A stretch of DNA of 64,000 bases from Pedobacter alluvionis. GTDB lineage: Bacteria; Bacteroidota; Bacteroidia; Sphingobacteriales; Sphingobacteriaceae. Shown here piece by piece: positions 40,560-51,000 of this stretch. Location: contig NZ_RCCK01000012.1 of assembly GCF_003664035.1 (NCBI RefSeq), positions 1-64,000 of the forward strand, given 5' to 3'. A model generated the notes under the pieces. It saw only the letters and a program-made list of their open reading frames with translations, did no database searches and was not told the origin of the DNA. Made by a program: the position numbers and the translations under genes. How positions within the stretch are numbered: the stretch's first letter is position 1; each line of letters starts with the position of its first letter.

Positions 40560-43500
40560 ATGAACTTAAAATTTTTACGCAAGATTTCTTTGCCTTTGCT
40601 GCTGATGCTCATGGCAAGTACAATGCTCTTTGCCCAGGATCGAAAGGTTACGGGCAAGGTGGTAGACCAGGCCGATGGGCAGGGGATTCCAGGAGTAAAT
40701 GTAAGCTTAAAGGGCATCCCTAGTAATGTGAGTACCAACGCTGATGGAAATTTTACCATTCAGGTAAAATCAGATGCAGATGTTTTAGTGTTTTCCTACA
40801 TCGGGTATGTAAGACAACAGATCGCTGTTGGCGCAAAAACAACGCTAACCGTTAGGCTGGTTTCTGAAAATAAGGACCTGGACGACGTGGTTGTAGTAGG
40901 ATATGGAACACAAAAAAGAGCCACGTTAACTGGCTCTGTGGTTGACATAAAAGCATCCGAGATCGAAGATCTGCCCGGCACTAACGTTGCTGCTGCATTA
41001 AGTGGCAGACTTTTGGGCGTTGGCGTTAGTGGAGGTATAGCTCGCCCGGGTGTTCCTGCAAAAATTACCATTAGAAATCCAAATGCCATTTTCTCTAAAG
41101 ATGGAGGTAGTACAGATCCCCTTTATGTTATTGATGGGGTAATACAGATTGATGGACAAGGAAAACCAGATGCCACAAACTTCGGGAATTTAGATGCTTC
41201 TGAGATTGAAACCATGTCGTTCTTAAAAGATGCATCTGCAGCAATTTATGGTACCCGTGGTGGTAACGGAGTTGTTTTGATAACCACAAAGCGCGGTAGG
41301 GTGGGTAAACCAAGAATAAGTTATAGTGGTTCGTATGCAGTTAATGATGAGGCCTATCGTACTAAAATGATGAGTGCTTATCAGTTTGGTCAGTATATGA
41401 ATATCCTCAATGGAGCAAACAGTAGCAATCCAAAATTGCCAGGAGTTGATAATTTCTTCTCTAACGACGAACTTGAGTATTTTAAAACCATTGATTACGA
41501 CCGTTTGGAAGATGCATGGAAATCTGCTTCTGATGTGCGGCATACCTTAAGTGTAAGTGGTGGTGCAGATAAAGCAACCTTTTTTGCAAGTGCATCATAC
41601 AATAAACAAAATGGAAATTTAGCCACATTGGATTATGATAGATGGAATTTTAGAGCAGGTACAGATGTAACTGTGGCGACTAATTTTAAGGTTGGCGTGC
41701 AGCTTTCCGGAAATAGTGGAAATTTGGTTAAAACGTTTAATAAAGTTTCGGGTGAAGGTGTTGAAGACGATTATAAGAATTTATTGCTTGCACCAAGATA
41801 TGTGCCAGATTACGTTAACGGTTTGCCTGTAAAACTTCCAGGAACAACAAACGATTTATCGAGATATCACTTTGGCGAAATTAACAGGCTAAACAATTTG
41901 GCAACCACTAAATCAAATCTTTTCTCCGTTAATGTTTATGCAGAATACGAATTACCATATATAAAAGGGTTGAAGGCCAGATTAGCTTACGCAAGAAATG
42001 CCGGTAATTCTGTTGGAGATCAGGTTGGTACATTTTATACCTTATATGAGTTTAACCGTTTAGGTGAAAATAAACATATTTACGAAGGATCAACAGTTTT
42101 AAGTTCGCTTAAGGTTACAAATGGTGATCGTCTTTATTATTCAAATACGAATCAAAAAAGTGAGCAGACCAATTTTGTATTAAATTATGCCAGAGACTTT
42201 GGTAAACACTCAGTAAGCGGCTTGTTTACAGTGGAAAAGTCAGAGTCTGAAAACGCACAGCAAGTTGTTTTTAAAGCAAGCCCAATTGCCGCTACAAATG
42301 GTCAGTTTAATTCGGCTACCGGGGCAATTGATGGTTCAACATCTGCTAACGAGGCCGGCTCCCTTTCATATGTAGGAAGAGCCAATTATGCATATGCAAA
42401 CAAATATTTAGCCGAATTCTTATTCAGAAGTGATGCTTCTACAAAATTTGCCCCTGAAAACTATTGGGGAAAATTTTATTCAGGATCTGTGGGCTGGGTA
42501 ATATCGGAAGAAAGTTTTTTTAAAGTACCAGCTGTAAATTATCTAAAACTTAGATATGCATTTGGTGTGCTTGGAAATGACCAGACCAAAGCATGGCTAT
42601 GGCGTCAGCGTTATACTTTCCAGGATGGAAAAGGTGGGGTTTTTGGTGGTAACTCTGCAACAACAGCCGGCTTTAAAATGGAAGCAGCCCCTAACAGAGA
42701 TGCAACCTGGAGTACAGAATATAAAAACAACATAGGTATTGATGCCAAGTTTTTAAAGAATAGACTAGGAGTTACTGTTGAGGGTTATTATAATCTGGCA
42801 CGAAATATTTTAATTGAACCAACGGCTAGTTTACCGGTAACAGTTGGAGGAACAGTGGCTTCAATAAATATGGGTTCAGCAGATTATTTTGGCTATGAGC
42901 TAGGTATTTCATGGGATGATAAAATTGGTAAAGATTTTAATTACGGAGTTAGCGCACGTTTCGGATGGAGTGATGATAAAGTGAAAGTAAGTAATTTTAA
43001 TGCTAACGATATTTTAAAACCCTGGATGCCAAAACCTGGCGAGTCTTCAGATAATGGGATGTGGGGTTATGATTATTTAGGAATGTTTAAGACCCAGGAT
43101 GAAGTAACCAACTATATTAATCAGAACAAAATTACCCAGGTTTTTGGCGTAGCCGCTAACCAGCTAAAGCCAGGAACACTTTATTATAGAGATGTGAGAG
43201 GTCCGCTTCAATCAGACGGAAGTTTTGCAGGTCCCGACGGAATAATTGATGAAAACGATCAGGTTCAGTTATCTAAAAAAGCCACCAACCATTACGGCTT
43301 TGGTATTACATTAAAAGCTGGATATAAAGGTTTTAGTGTTGATGCCGTTATTGCAGGGTCTTTTGGTGGATGGTCTGAAATAGACGAGCGCAAGCCATTA
43401 AATGCATCTATTGCAAGAAACTTTACAAGCCTTCCTGATATCTGGGGAAGTATATATGATCCGGCAATCAACCCGGGAGGTGTAATGCCAAACCCTAGCT

Positions 43501-43760
43501 TTGAAAGCATCAATTTAACGCCTACTTCTAACTTTTATAAAGTTAATGCAATGAGGATCCGGATACCTAGTTTCAATGTGAACTACAGTATTCCAAAAAT
43601 AATTGTAGAGAAACTTAAAATTAACAATGCCAGGGTTTTTGTATCTGCATTAAATCCTGTTAACCTTTATAATCCTTATACCTACAAAGGCCCGGATGGC
43701 GCATGGGATGCTTACCCCAATTTGCGTACGCTTTCTTTTGGTGTAAACTTAACCCTGTAA
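40560..43760 (+). CDS. SusC/RagA-family TonB-dependent outer-membrane transporter
   Basis: The 1066-residue protein has a signal peptide (MNLKFLRKISLPLLLMLMAS), a carboxypeptidase-regulatory-like domain (KVTGKVVDQADGQGIPGVNV, to about 105), a TonB-box/plug region (VVVVGYGTQKRATLTGSV, LYVIDGVIQ, SAAIYGTRGGNGVVLITTK) and a large beta-barrel ending LRTLSFGVNLTL. There is no N-terminal STN signalling domain, so it is not a sigma/anti-sigma-coupled transducer. With SusD it imports oligosaccharides into the periplasm. A very long leader precedes it. Confidence 0.97.
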   Translation: MNLKFLRKISLPLLLMLMASTMLFAQDRKVTGKVVDQADGQGIPGVNVSLKGIPSNVSTNADGNFTIQVKSDADVLVFSYIGYVRQQIAVGAKTTLTVRLVSENKDLDDVVVVGYGTQKRATLTGSVVDIKASEIEDLPGTNVAAALSGRLLGVGVSGGIARPGVPAKITIRNPNAIFSKDGGSTDPLYVIDGVIQIDGQGKPDATNFGNLDASEIETMSFLKDASAAIYGTRGGNGVVLITTKRGRVGKPRISYSGSYAVNDEAYRTKMMSAYQFGQYMNILNGANSSNPKLPGVDNFFSNDELEYFKTIDYDRLEDAWKSASDVRHTLSVSGGADKATFFASASYNKQNGNLATLDYDRWNFRAGTDVTVATNFKVGVQLSGNSGNLVKTFNKVSGEGVEDDYKNLLLAPRYVPDYVNGLPVKLPGTTNDLSRYHFGEINRLNNLATTKSNLFSVNVYAEYELPYIKGLKARLAYARNAGNSVGDQVGTFYTLYEFNRLGENKHIYEGSTVLSSLKVTNGDRLYYSNTNQKSEQTNFVLNYARDFGKHSVSGLFTVEKSESENAQQVVFKASPIAATNGQFNSATGAIDGSTSANEAGSLSYVGRANYAYANKYLAEFLFRSDASTKFAPENYWGKFYSGSVGWVISEESFFKVPAVNYLKLRYAFGVLGNDQTKAWLWRQRYTFQDGKGGVFGGNSATTAGFKMEAAPNRDATWSTEYKNNIGIDAKFLKNRLGVTVEGYYNLARNILIEPTASLPVTVGGTVASINMGSADYFGYELGISWDDKIGKDFNYGVSARFGWSDDKVKVSNFNANDILKPWMPKPGESSDNGMWGYDYLGMFKTQDEVTNYINQNKITQVFGVAANQLKPGTLYYRDVRGPLQSDGSFAGPDGIIDENDQVQLSKKATNHYGFGITLKAGYKGFSVDAVIAGSFGGWSEIDERKPLNASIARNFTSLPDIWGSIYDPAINPGGVMPNPSFESINLTPTSNFYKVNAMRIRIPSFNVNYSIPKIIVEKLKINNARVFVSALNPVNLYNPYTYKGPDGAWDAYPNLRTLSFGVNLTL

Positions 43761-43799
43761 TAGCAGGGAAATTTGTAAATTCAATAATCTATTATAGAG

Positions 43800-45812
43800 A
43801 TGAAAAGAAATAAAATATTAGGTTTAATTACTGTAATGATTATCCTAGCCAGTAGCTGTAAAGATTCATTTCTCGAAGAAAAGAGGGATCTGGCCGGTTA
43901 CAATGAAGAAGTTTTTAAAGATGCGGCCTTAGCCCAGGGTTATGTAGACTATGTTTATGGCCTGTTCCTACCCGCAAATAATGCACAGTCTCTCTCGTGG
44001 AATTTAGCTACCAATAACGATACCTTTGCAAAAACAACTGATGAATTTGCTGGTGAAACAGATTTTAATAAAATTTGGGCATCAATAAGCTATACAAATG
44101 CACACGCATTGAATTATTTCGGCGCGAGGCTTTCAACTAGCATAGTTAATAATCCTTACACCAGATTAAAACAGATTAATATCTTTTTGGCTGAAATTGA
44201 TAAAAATGGCTTGCCAGAAGATATAAGAAATAAGTTGAAAGGGCAGATGTACTTCTGGCGGGCATGGCAGTATTTCGATCTGTTAAGATTATACGGTGGC
44301 GTTCCTTTGGCATTAACACCGCAAGACCCTATTCTGGCTGATGGAACTGAGTTGCAAATTCCAAGAAGTTCTTCATCTGCTTGTATTAAACAGATTTTAG
44401 CTGATCTAGACATGGCACAATCGTTATTGCCTGGAAAATGGGGCGGATCTGATTGGGGTCGAATTACAAGCGGAGCATGTGCCGCAATGAAAGGCCGGGT
44501 ACTGTTAACATGGGCCAGTCCATTATTTAACCGTACCGATGATGTTACACGCTGGGAAGCCGCATACCAGGCAAATTTAGCTGCTAAAACATTATTGGAA
44601 GAAAACGGTGGAGGCTTATTTAAAAATGGAGGTACAGCTAATGGCGTGGCCTGGGGTAATATGTGGTTTTCTGAAGTGAACAATCCAGAAGCAGTAATCG
44701 TTTATGGTTTTAACAATTTAGCAATAGGTGGTAACACGACTAAGAATAGTGGCTGGGAGCAAGCTGCGCGTTCAAAAGAAATAAATGGTGGAGGGGCATT
44801 ATCGCCAACACGCGAACTTGTAGATGCTTTCCCAATGAAGGATGGTAAAATGCCTGGCACATCTGCAACATACATTTACGATGCTAAGAAATTCTATAAA
44901 AACAGAGATCCCCGTTTCTACAAAACATTTGCTTACAATGGGGCTATTTGGCCCTATGCCGGAAACGCTAACTTTAAGCAATGGACATATAAGTGGTATA
45001 AAACTGCTGCAGAAACAGTACCTAGCTTGACTACCGAAACTAAAGGTGCTAATGCAAGTGCAATTTATATCAGCAAAGCAACAAATCCGGCCGCCTCAAA
45101 TGCGAATGGAAACTTCCAGCAAAGTGGCATGGATTTCATGGAAATGCGGTTTGCCGAGGTTATTTTAAATCTGGCAGAATCAGCTATAGGATCTAATCGG
45201 CTGACTGAAGGTTTAGAAGGAATTAAGTCGATTAGAGAACGGGCTGGCGTGGAAAATTTAGATGGTGTATATGGTTTATCAGGTGCAGCAAGCAGAGATC
45301 AGTTGTTCTCCGCAGTGCTAAAAGAGAGAAACATCGAGTTTGCATACGAAGGAAAAAAGTTTTTTGATCTTAGACGCTGGATGTTATTTGAAGAAGATTC
45401 TCCGACAGCGCTTCGTTTGGGTATAAAACCATTAAATGGAACACGCAGGACGGGTTATTTTATTGCCGTAAAATCTTTGGCGGGAGCGAAATATGTAGGC
45501 AATAATGATCCTCTGATTAAACCTGCAACAGGTAACGCACCAATAATCGATCGCGATCCTGCAACTTACCCAACCCCAAATGGCAGCGCAAATTATGCAG
45601 CATATTTAGATTACTTGTACGATAATGTTTTCGTAATTATGGTTAAAGATGATCTCGACAAAACAAACCCTACTGACTGGAAATTCAAGTGGTATCCAGA
45701 ATACTATTTTTTTGGGCTAAATGAAAATATTTTAAGTTCATCTCCTTATTTAGAACAAACTAAAGGATGGAACAGCCTTAAAGGTGCTGGCACTTTTGAT
45801 CCGTTAAAATAA
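43800..45812 (+). CDS. SusD/RagB-family glycan-binding lipoprotein
   Basis: The 670-residue protein has a lipoprotein signal (ILASSCKDSF). The helical SusD core is visible in RLKQINIFLAEIDKNGLPED, KGQMYFWRAWQYFDLLRLYG and GVPLALTPQDPI. The C-terminal signature is MEMRFAEVILNLAESAIGSN, then ERNIEFAYEGKKFFDLRRWM. It lies 39 bp after SusC, and the two form the import complex on the cell surface. A strong terminator follows. Its size is on the large side for SusD, which suits a big branched glycan. Confidence 0.96.
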   Translation: MKRNKILGLITVMIILASSCKDSFLEEKRDLAGYNEEVFKDAALAQGYVDYVYGLFLPANNAQSLSWNLATNNDTFAKTTDEFAGETDFNKIWASISYTNAHALNYFGARLSTSIVNNPYTRLKQINIFLAEIDKNGLPEDIRNKLKGQMYFWRAWQYFDLLRLYGGVPLALTPQDPILADGTELQIPRSSSSACIKQILADLDMAQSLLPGKWGGSDWGRITSGACAAMKGRVLLTWASPLFNRTDDVTRWEAAYQANLAAKTLLEENGGGLFKNGGTANGVAWGNMWFSEVNNPEAVIVYGFNNLAIGGNTTKNSGWEQAARSKEINGGGALSPTRELVDAFPMKDGKMPGTSATYIYDAKKFYKNRDPRFYKTFAYNGAIWPYAGNANFKQWTYKWYKTAAETVPSLTTETKGANASAIYISKATNPAASNANGNFQQSGMDFMEMRFAEVILNLAESAIGSNRLTEGLEGIKSIRERAGVENLDGVYGLSGAASRDQLFSAVLKERNIEFAYEGKKFFDLRRWMLFEEDSPTALRLGIKPLNGTRRTGYFIAVKSLAGAKYVGNNDPLIKPATGNAPIIDRDPATYPTPNGSANYAAYLDYLYDNVFVIMVKDDLDKTNPTDWKFKWYPEYYFFGLNENILSSSPYLEQTKGWNSLKGAGTFDPLK

Positions 45813-45827
45813 ATGAGTTAAGATCTT

Positions 45828-45857
45828 AGGGCGGTTTGCTCACCGCCTTGGTTTTTT
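45828..45857 (+). terminator. terminator of the susCD operon
   Basis: An 8-bp GC-rich stem (AGGGCGGT / ACCGCCTT) with a 6-base loop is followed by GGTTTTTTA. It lies 15 bp past the SusD stop and makes susCD a separate unit from the lyase gene. Confidence 0.85.
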
Positions 45858-45901
45858 ATATTTGGTTTTTGAAAAAAGGGAACATTAATTTGTTTCCTTT
45901 T

Positions 45902-46132
45902 TTTATTCAAGAATGTTACATTTATATATGAATATAATTACTATCTTGTAACATGGCTCAGAGAACGAAATTAATTTGTTATAGGTATTTTAGTCTATTG
46001 ATAAAATAGTACAATAGCTAGCCAAAATTATACCATAAATAGCCGCTTTTTGCGTGCAAAATTGAAATATAATATACTTTCTAACCATAATTATTTACAG
46101 GGATAGACAAAGAAATGAGCCATGAATTTTAA
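45902..46132 (+). promoter_or_regulatory. leader of the pectate-lyase operon, copy 2 of a duplicated regulatory region
   Basis: After the susCD terminator, block 1 (45902-45950; ACATTTATATATGAAT, then CTATCTTGTA) and block 2 (46067-46132; ATACTTTCTAACCATAATTA, ending AAATGAGCCATGAATT) repeat the layout seen before SusC. In between lie an AGCTAGCCAAAATTA stretch and A/T-rich DNA. The shared elements suggest a common regulator or a leader RNA for both transcripts. Confidence 0.6.
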
Positions 46133-46202
46133 TATAAGCAATCAGTTTTTTGCTGGTCAAAATAATTCGTAACTTATTGATCTTCCCAACGAGCAAACAC
46201 AA

Positions 46203-47855
46203 ATGAAAAAGAACTTTTTAAATCTGTTGTGCACAACAGCATTAATTCTCTCGGCAAATTATACGTTTGCACAATACCCGAATATTCCGGCAAACATCAA
46301 AAAGTCTTCTGATTCAATGATGAAAGAAGCTTATCGCCAATCAGACATCGCCTGGGAAAAAGCGAAACCCATTATGGCAAAAGAAGCTGCTGAAGGTAAG
46401 CCATATATTCCATGGGCTGGCCGACCGACCGATTTACCTCAATCTAAATTATTGGCCTTTCCAGGTGCAGAAGGCGGAGGTGCATATAGCTTTGGTGGTC
46501 ACGGCGGCAGGGTAATTGTAGTCAAAAATTTAAACGATAGTGGTCCGGGCTCTTTACGTGATGCCTGCGAACAAGGTGGGGCGAGGATTGTTGTTTTCAA
46601 TGTTGCGGGAATCATCAGGTTGAAAACACCATTAATTATCCGTGCCCCATATATTACTATTGCCGGACAAACGGCGCCTGGCGATGGTGTTTGTGTAGCT
46701 GGAGAATCAGTTTGGTTAAATACCCATGACGTTATTGTTCGCTTTATGCGTTTTAGAAGAGGTGAAACTTTTGTAGGTCGCCGCGATGATGCCATAGGCG
46801 GAAATCCGGTTGGAAACATCATGATTGATCACGTTTCTGCCAGTTGGGGCTTAGATGAAAATATGTCCATGTATCGCCACATGTATAATGATAGCACAGG
46901 TAAAGCCGAAGAAAAATTAGGAACAGTTAACATTACGATCCAAAACTCTATTTTCTCTGAAGCTTTAGATTATTGGAATCACGCTTTCGGGAGTACCTTA
47001 GGTGGCGAAAACTGTGCGTTTGTACGTAATCTTTGGGCCGATAATGGCGCCCGTAATCCATCAATTGGTTGGAACGGCATTTTTAACTTTGCCAATAACG
47101 TAGTGTTTAACTGGAACAACCGCTCAACAGATGGCGGCGATTATACCGCGCAGTACAATATCATCAATAACTTTTACAAACCTGGTCCCGTTACTGAGTT
47201 AAAAGACCCGATCAGCTACCGTATTTTAAAGCCGGAATCTGGTCGCAGTAAATTACCTTATGTTGTTTTCGGACGTGCTTATGTAGCAGGAAATATCATT
47301 GATGGCAATGAAAAAGTAACTAAAGACAACTGGAATGGAGGTGTTCAGTTAGAAGATAAAAAAGGGAACCTCATGTCGTTTGAAACTGCAAGTAAATATT
47401 TCGCAGCAATGAAAGCTAAAGATCCATTCCCGATGCCTAAAATCAGCATTATCCCAACGTTACAAGCGAAAGACTATGTATTGGCAAATGCAGGTGCTAC
47501 CTTACCAAAGAGAGATCCGGTTGATACCCGCGTAGTTAAACAGGTGGCTACCGGAAAAATTGAAGTTCACCCCAACGCTAAACCATCTGCATTCCAATTC
47601 GAACACCGCAGATTACCTGGCGATTCTTACAAACAAGGTATCATTACAGAAGTTTCTCAGGTAGGTGGTTATCCGGAATATAAAGGAACGCCTTATAAAG
47701 ATAGCGACGATGATGGGATGCCAGATGCATACGAAATTAAAAATGGCTTGAATCCTAAAGATGCAAAGGATGCTACAAAGCTATCGAAATCTGATTATGC
47801 CAATATTGAAGTTTATTTGAATAGTTTGGTGGATGTAAATAAGGTGAGGCCTTAG
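46203..47855 (+). CDS. PL1-type pectate lyase with C-terminal Ca-binding tail
   Basis: The 550-residue secreted protein (signal MKKNFLNLLCTTALILSANY, then TFAQ) is a right-handed beta-helix of pectate-lyase type. Visible are AFPGAEGGGAYSFGGHGGRV, SGPGSLRDACEQGGARIVVF, YITIAGQTAPGDGV, RRDDAIGGNPVGNIMIDHVS (Asp-rich Ca site) and ARNPSIGWNGIFNFANNVV. The C terminus has a thrombospondin-type-3 repeat (DSDDDGMPDAYEIKNGLNPK). It cleaves polygalacturonate by beta-elimination, probably giving entry to the backbone. Confidence 0.92.
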   Translation: MKKNFLNLLCTTALILSANYTFAQYPNIPANIKKSSDSMMKEAYRQSDIAWEKAKPIMAKEAAEGKPYIPWAGRPTDLPQSKLLAFPGAEGGGAYSFGGHGGRVIVVKNLNDSGPGSLRDACEQGGARIVVFNVAGIIRLKTPLIIRAPYITIAGQTAPGDGVCVAGESVWLNTHDVIVRFMRFRRGETFVGRRDDAIGGNPVGNIMIDHVSASWGLDENMSMYRHMYNDSTGKAEEKLGTVNITIQNSIFSEALDYWNHAFGSTLGGENCAFVRNLWADNGARNPSIGWNGIFNFANNVVFNWNNRSTDGGDYTAQYNIINNFYKPGPVTELKDPISYRILKPESGRSKLPYVVFGRAYVAGNIIDGNEKVTKDNWNGGVQLEDKKGNLMSFETASKYFAAMKAKDPFPMPKISIIPTLQAKDYVLANAGATLPKRDPVDTRVVKQVATGKIEVHPNAKPSAFQFEHRRLPGDSYKQGIITEVSQVGGYPEYKGTPYKDSDDDGMPDAYEIKNGLNPKDAKDATKLSKSDYANIEVYLNSLVDVNKVRP

Positions 47856-47863
47856 CGCATTAC

Positions 47864-47994
47864 TGTCATTCTGAACGCAGTGAAGAATCTGTAAGCGGTG
47901 AAATTAAAACTTTAATAACCCACACCCAAAACGTAAGTGGGTTAGGCAAAAATAGAAATATTAGGTTGCAGATGCTTCGTGCCTCAGCATGACA
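47864..47994. repeat. 131-bp element with terminal inverted repeats (MITE-like)
   Basis: It begins TGTCATTCTGAACGCAGTGA and ends GCTTCGTGCCTCAGCATGACA-like; the ends are inverted copies of about 25 bp. The centre carries its own hairpin (AACCCACAC ... GTGGGTT). A close relative of almost the same length lies at 51178. Confidence 0.75.
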
Positions 47995-48007
47995 ATACAA
48001 ATAAATA

Positions 48008-51000
48008 ATGCCAAAAACTAACCACATATTAAAAGTTATACAACTAAAAACCTTACCAATTTTGGTAATGGCTCTTTTGGCGACTAACTTGTCTTTTGCG
48101 CAAAAAACAAAGCCTGTTGAACCTCCAAAGCCGATTTTTAAAGGAAAAGATGGTAAAATGGCTTACACTCCTGATGCAGATGGAAACCGGATTCCCGATT
48201 TTTCTTATGCAGGTTACATGGCTGGCGAAAAAGCAATTCCTAATGCAACAATAAAGGTAATAGTTCCTGTTTCAAAGGGCGATGCTACCTTAAGGATTCA
48301 ATCGGCCATTAATTATGTTTCGAAATTACCCCTTGGTAAAGATGGTTTACGCGGAGCGGTTTTACTTGAAAAAGGCACTTACGAAGTTGCAGGAATATTA
48401 AAGTTGTCAGCATCTGGAGTGGTACTCCGTGGTAGTGGAATGGGCGAAAATGGCACAAAGATTTTTGCAACTGGTTTAGATAGGATTGGTGTAATCAGAA
48501 TTTTAGGGCAAAAAAACAAAATAGAAGAAAAGGCAATTTCGGTTACAGATACTTATGTGCCTGTTAATGCGAACAAGATTACTTTAGCCAATACGAGCGG
48601 ATTAAAAATTGGTGATGGGATTTTGATCCATCGTCCATCAACCAAAGAATGGATCGAAACGCTGAAAACGGTTGAGTTTGGTGGAGGAGAAAGTGCTTTA
48701 GGCTGGAAACCTGGAACAAGGGATATCCATTGGGATCGAAAAATTATCGCCATAAATGGCAATGCCATCACTTTTGATGCACCAATTACAACAGCATTAG
48801 ATGTTAAGTTTGGTGGAGCAACCATCGCTAAATATGCATGGAACGGTAGAATTGCGCAAACGGGGGTTGAAAACCTGAAAATCGAATCTGATTATCATAA
48901 AGAAAATAGTAAGGATGAATACCATCGCTGGACAGCCATCTGTTTGGAAAATGTACAGGATGCATGGGTTCGTCAGGTTGTTTTTGAGCATTTTGCTGGC
49001 TCTGCCGTTAATGTACTCGAAACCGCTAAAAGAATTACTATAGAAGATTGTAAATCACTTACCCCAATTTCTGAAATCGGTGGTGAACGCCGTTTTACCT
49101 TTTTAACTACTGGTCAGCAAACACTTTTTCAAAGGTTATACTCAGAATATGGTTACCATGATTTTGCTGTTGGCTTTTGTGCACCGGGACCTAATGTTTT
49201 TGTGCAATGCCAGTCTTATTTGCCTTTCAGTTTTAGTGGTGCTATTGATAGCTGGGCATCTGGTGTGCTGTTCGATATTGTAAATATTGATGGGCAGGCC
49301 TTAAGTTATTTAAACCGCGGACAAGACGGGCAGGGAGCGGGCTGGAGTGCCGCAAACAGTATGTTCTGGCAATGCAGCGCTGCAAGGGTAGATAATTATC
49401 AGCCGCCAACTGCTCAGAACTGGGCATTCGGAACATGGGCGCAATTTGCCGGAAACGGTTATTGGGATATGTCTAACGAACAGATTCAGCCGCGAAGCTT
49501 ATATTATGCGCAGTTAAAAGATAGATTGGGTAACGAAGCTGATAAACGGAATTTTGTTCTTCCCGTAGAAACTGAAGCATCGAGCAGTCCTCCCGTTGAT
49601 GTAGCCCTAAAACTGACTAAACTGGCGTACAAACCTGCTTTAACAGTTTCAGAATACATTGATGCAGCAGCCGATCGGGATGAAATTCCAACCGATGCCG
49701 GTTCTGCAAAAAGCATAGATAAAATTGGCTTGGATAAAGTCGTCAAACCTGTACTTGAGGATGCAATGACGATCAAAAATGGCTGGTTGGTGCGTGGCAA
49801 CGAAATTGTAGTGGGCAATCGTCAGGATGTGCCCTGGTGGAATGGAAGCGCCCGTCCGTATGGATTAAAAAACACTAAATTTCATGTCACCCGTTTTGTT
49901 CCCGGCCGTTCCGGAAATGGCTTAACCGATGATCTTGAGGAAATTACCGATTCGATGAAAAATGGTTCGGTTAAGGTACTTGATCATAATTATGGCCTTT
50001 GGTATGATAGGAGAAGAGACGATCACGAACGCATCCGCCGTATGGATGGCGACGTTTGGGCACCTTTTTATGAATTGCCATTTGCCCGTAGCGGGCAGGA
50101 TAAAGCCTGGGATGGTTTAAGCAAATACGACATCACAAAATACAATCTTTGGTATTGGGACAGGTTAAAGCAATTCGCCAATCTTGCCGATCAAAAAGGG
50201 TTGGTATTGATCCACGAAAATTATTTCCAGCACAATATTATTGAAGCTGGCGCACATTATGCCGATTTTCCCTGGCGTACTGCAAACAATATCAACAATA
50301 CAGGCTTCCCTGAACCAGTGCCGTATGCCGGCGATAAACGCATTTTTATGGCTGAGCAGTTTTACGACATCACCAACGAACACCGCAGGGCAATCCATAA
50401 AGCTTACATCAGAAAATGTTTAGAGAATTTTGACGGAAATTCCGGAGTCATTCAATTAATCGGTGCCGAATTTACAGGCCCTTTGCATTTTGTTCAGTTC
50501 TGGATCGATATCATTAAGGAATGGGAGAAAGAAACAGGTAAACACCCAATTATCGGTTTAAGTGTGACCAAAGATGTGCAGGATGCCATTTTAGCTGATC
50601 CTGAACGTGCTAGCGTAGTCAACCTGATCGATATCAGGTATTGGCATTATCAGGCCGATGGAACTGCTTATGCGCCGCAAGGAGGTTTAAGTTTAGCGCC
50701 TCGTCAGCATGCCCGTTTGCTAAAACCGAAGAAAACGTCTTTCGAAGAAGTTTACCACGCTGTATCCGAATATAAAAACAAGTTCCCTGAAAAGGCAGTA
50801 ATTTACTCAGGAGATAATTTTGATAGTTTCGGATGGGCGATCTTAATGGCGGGTGGTTCTTTATCAAATGTTAATGAGATAGATAAAACAGTTCTAAGTG
50901 CCGCATCTTCAATGAAACCTTTTCTTCCTGCAGGTAAATCAGCTAAACAATATGGACTGGAGAATGCAGGTAAAGCTTATATTTTATACAATTCTTCAGC

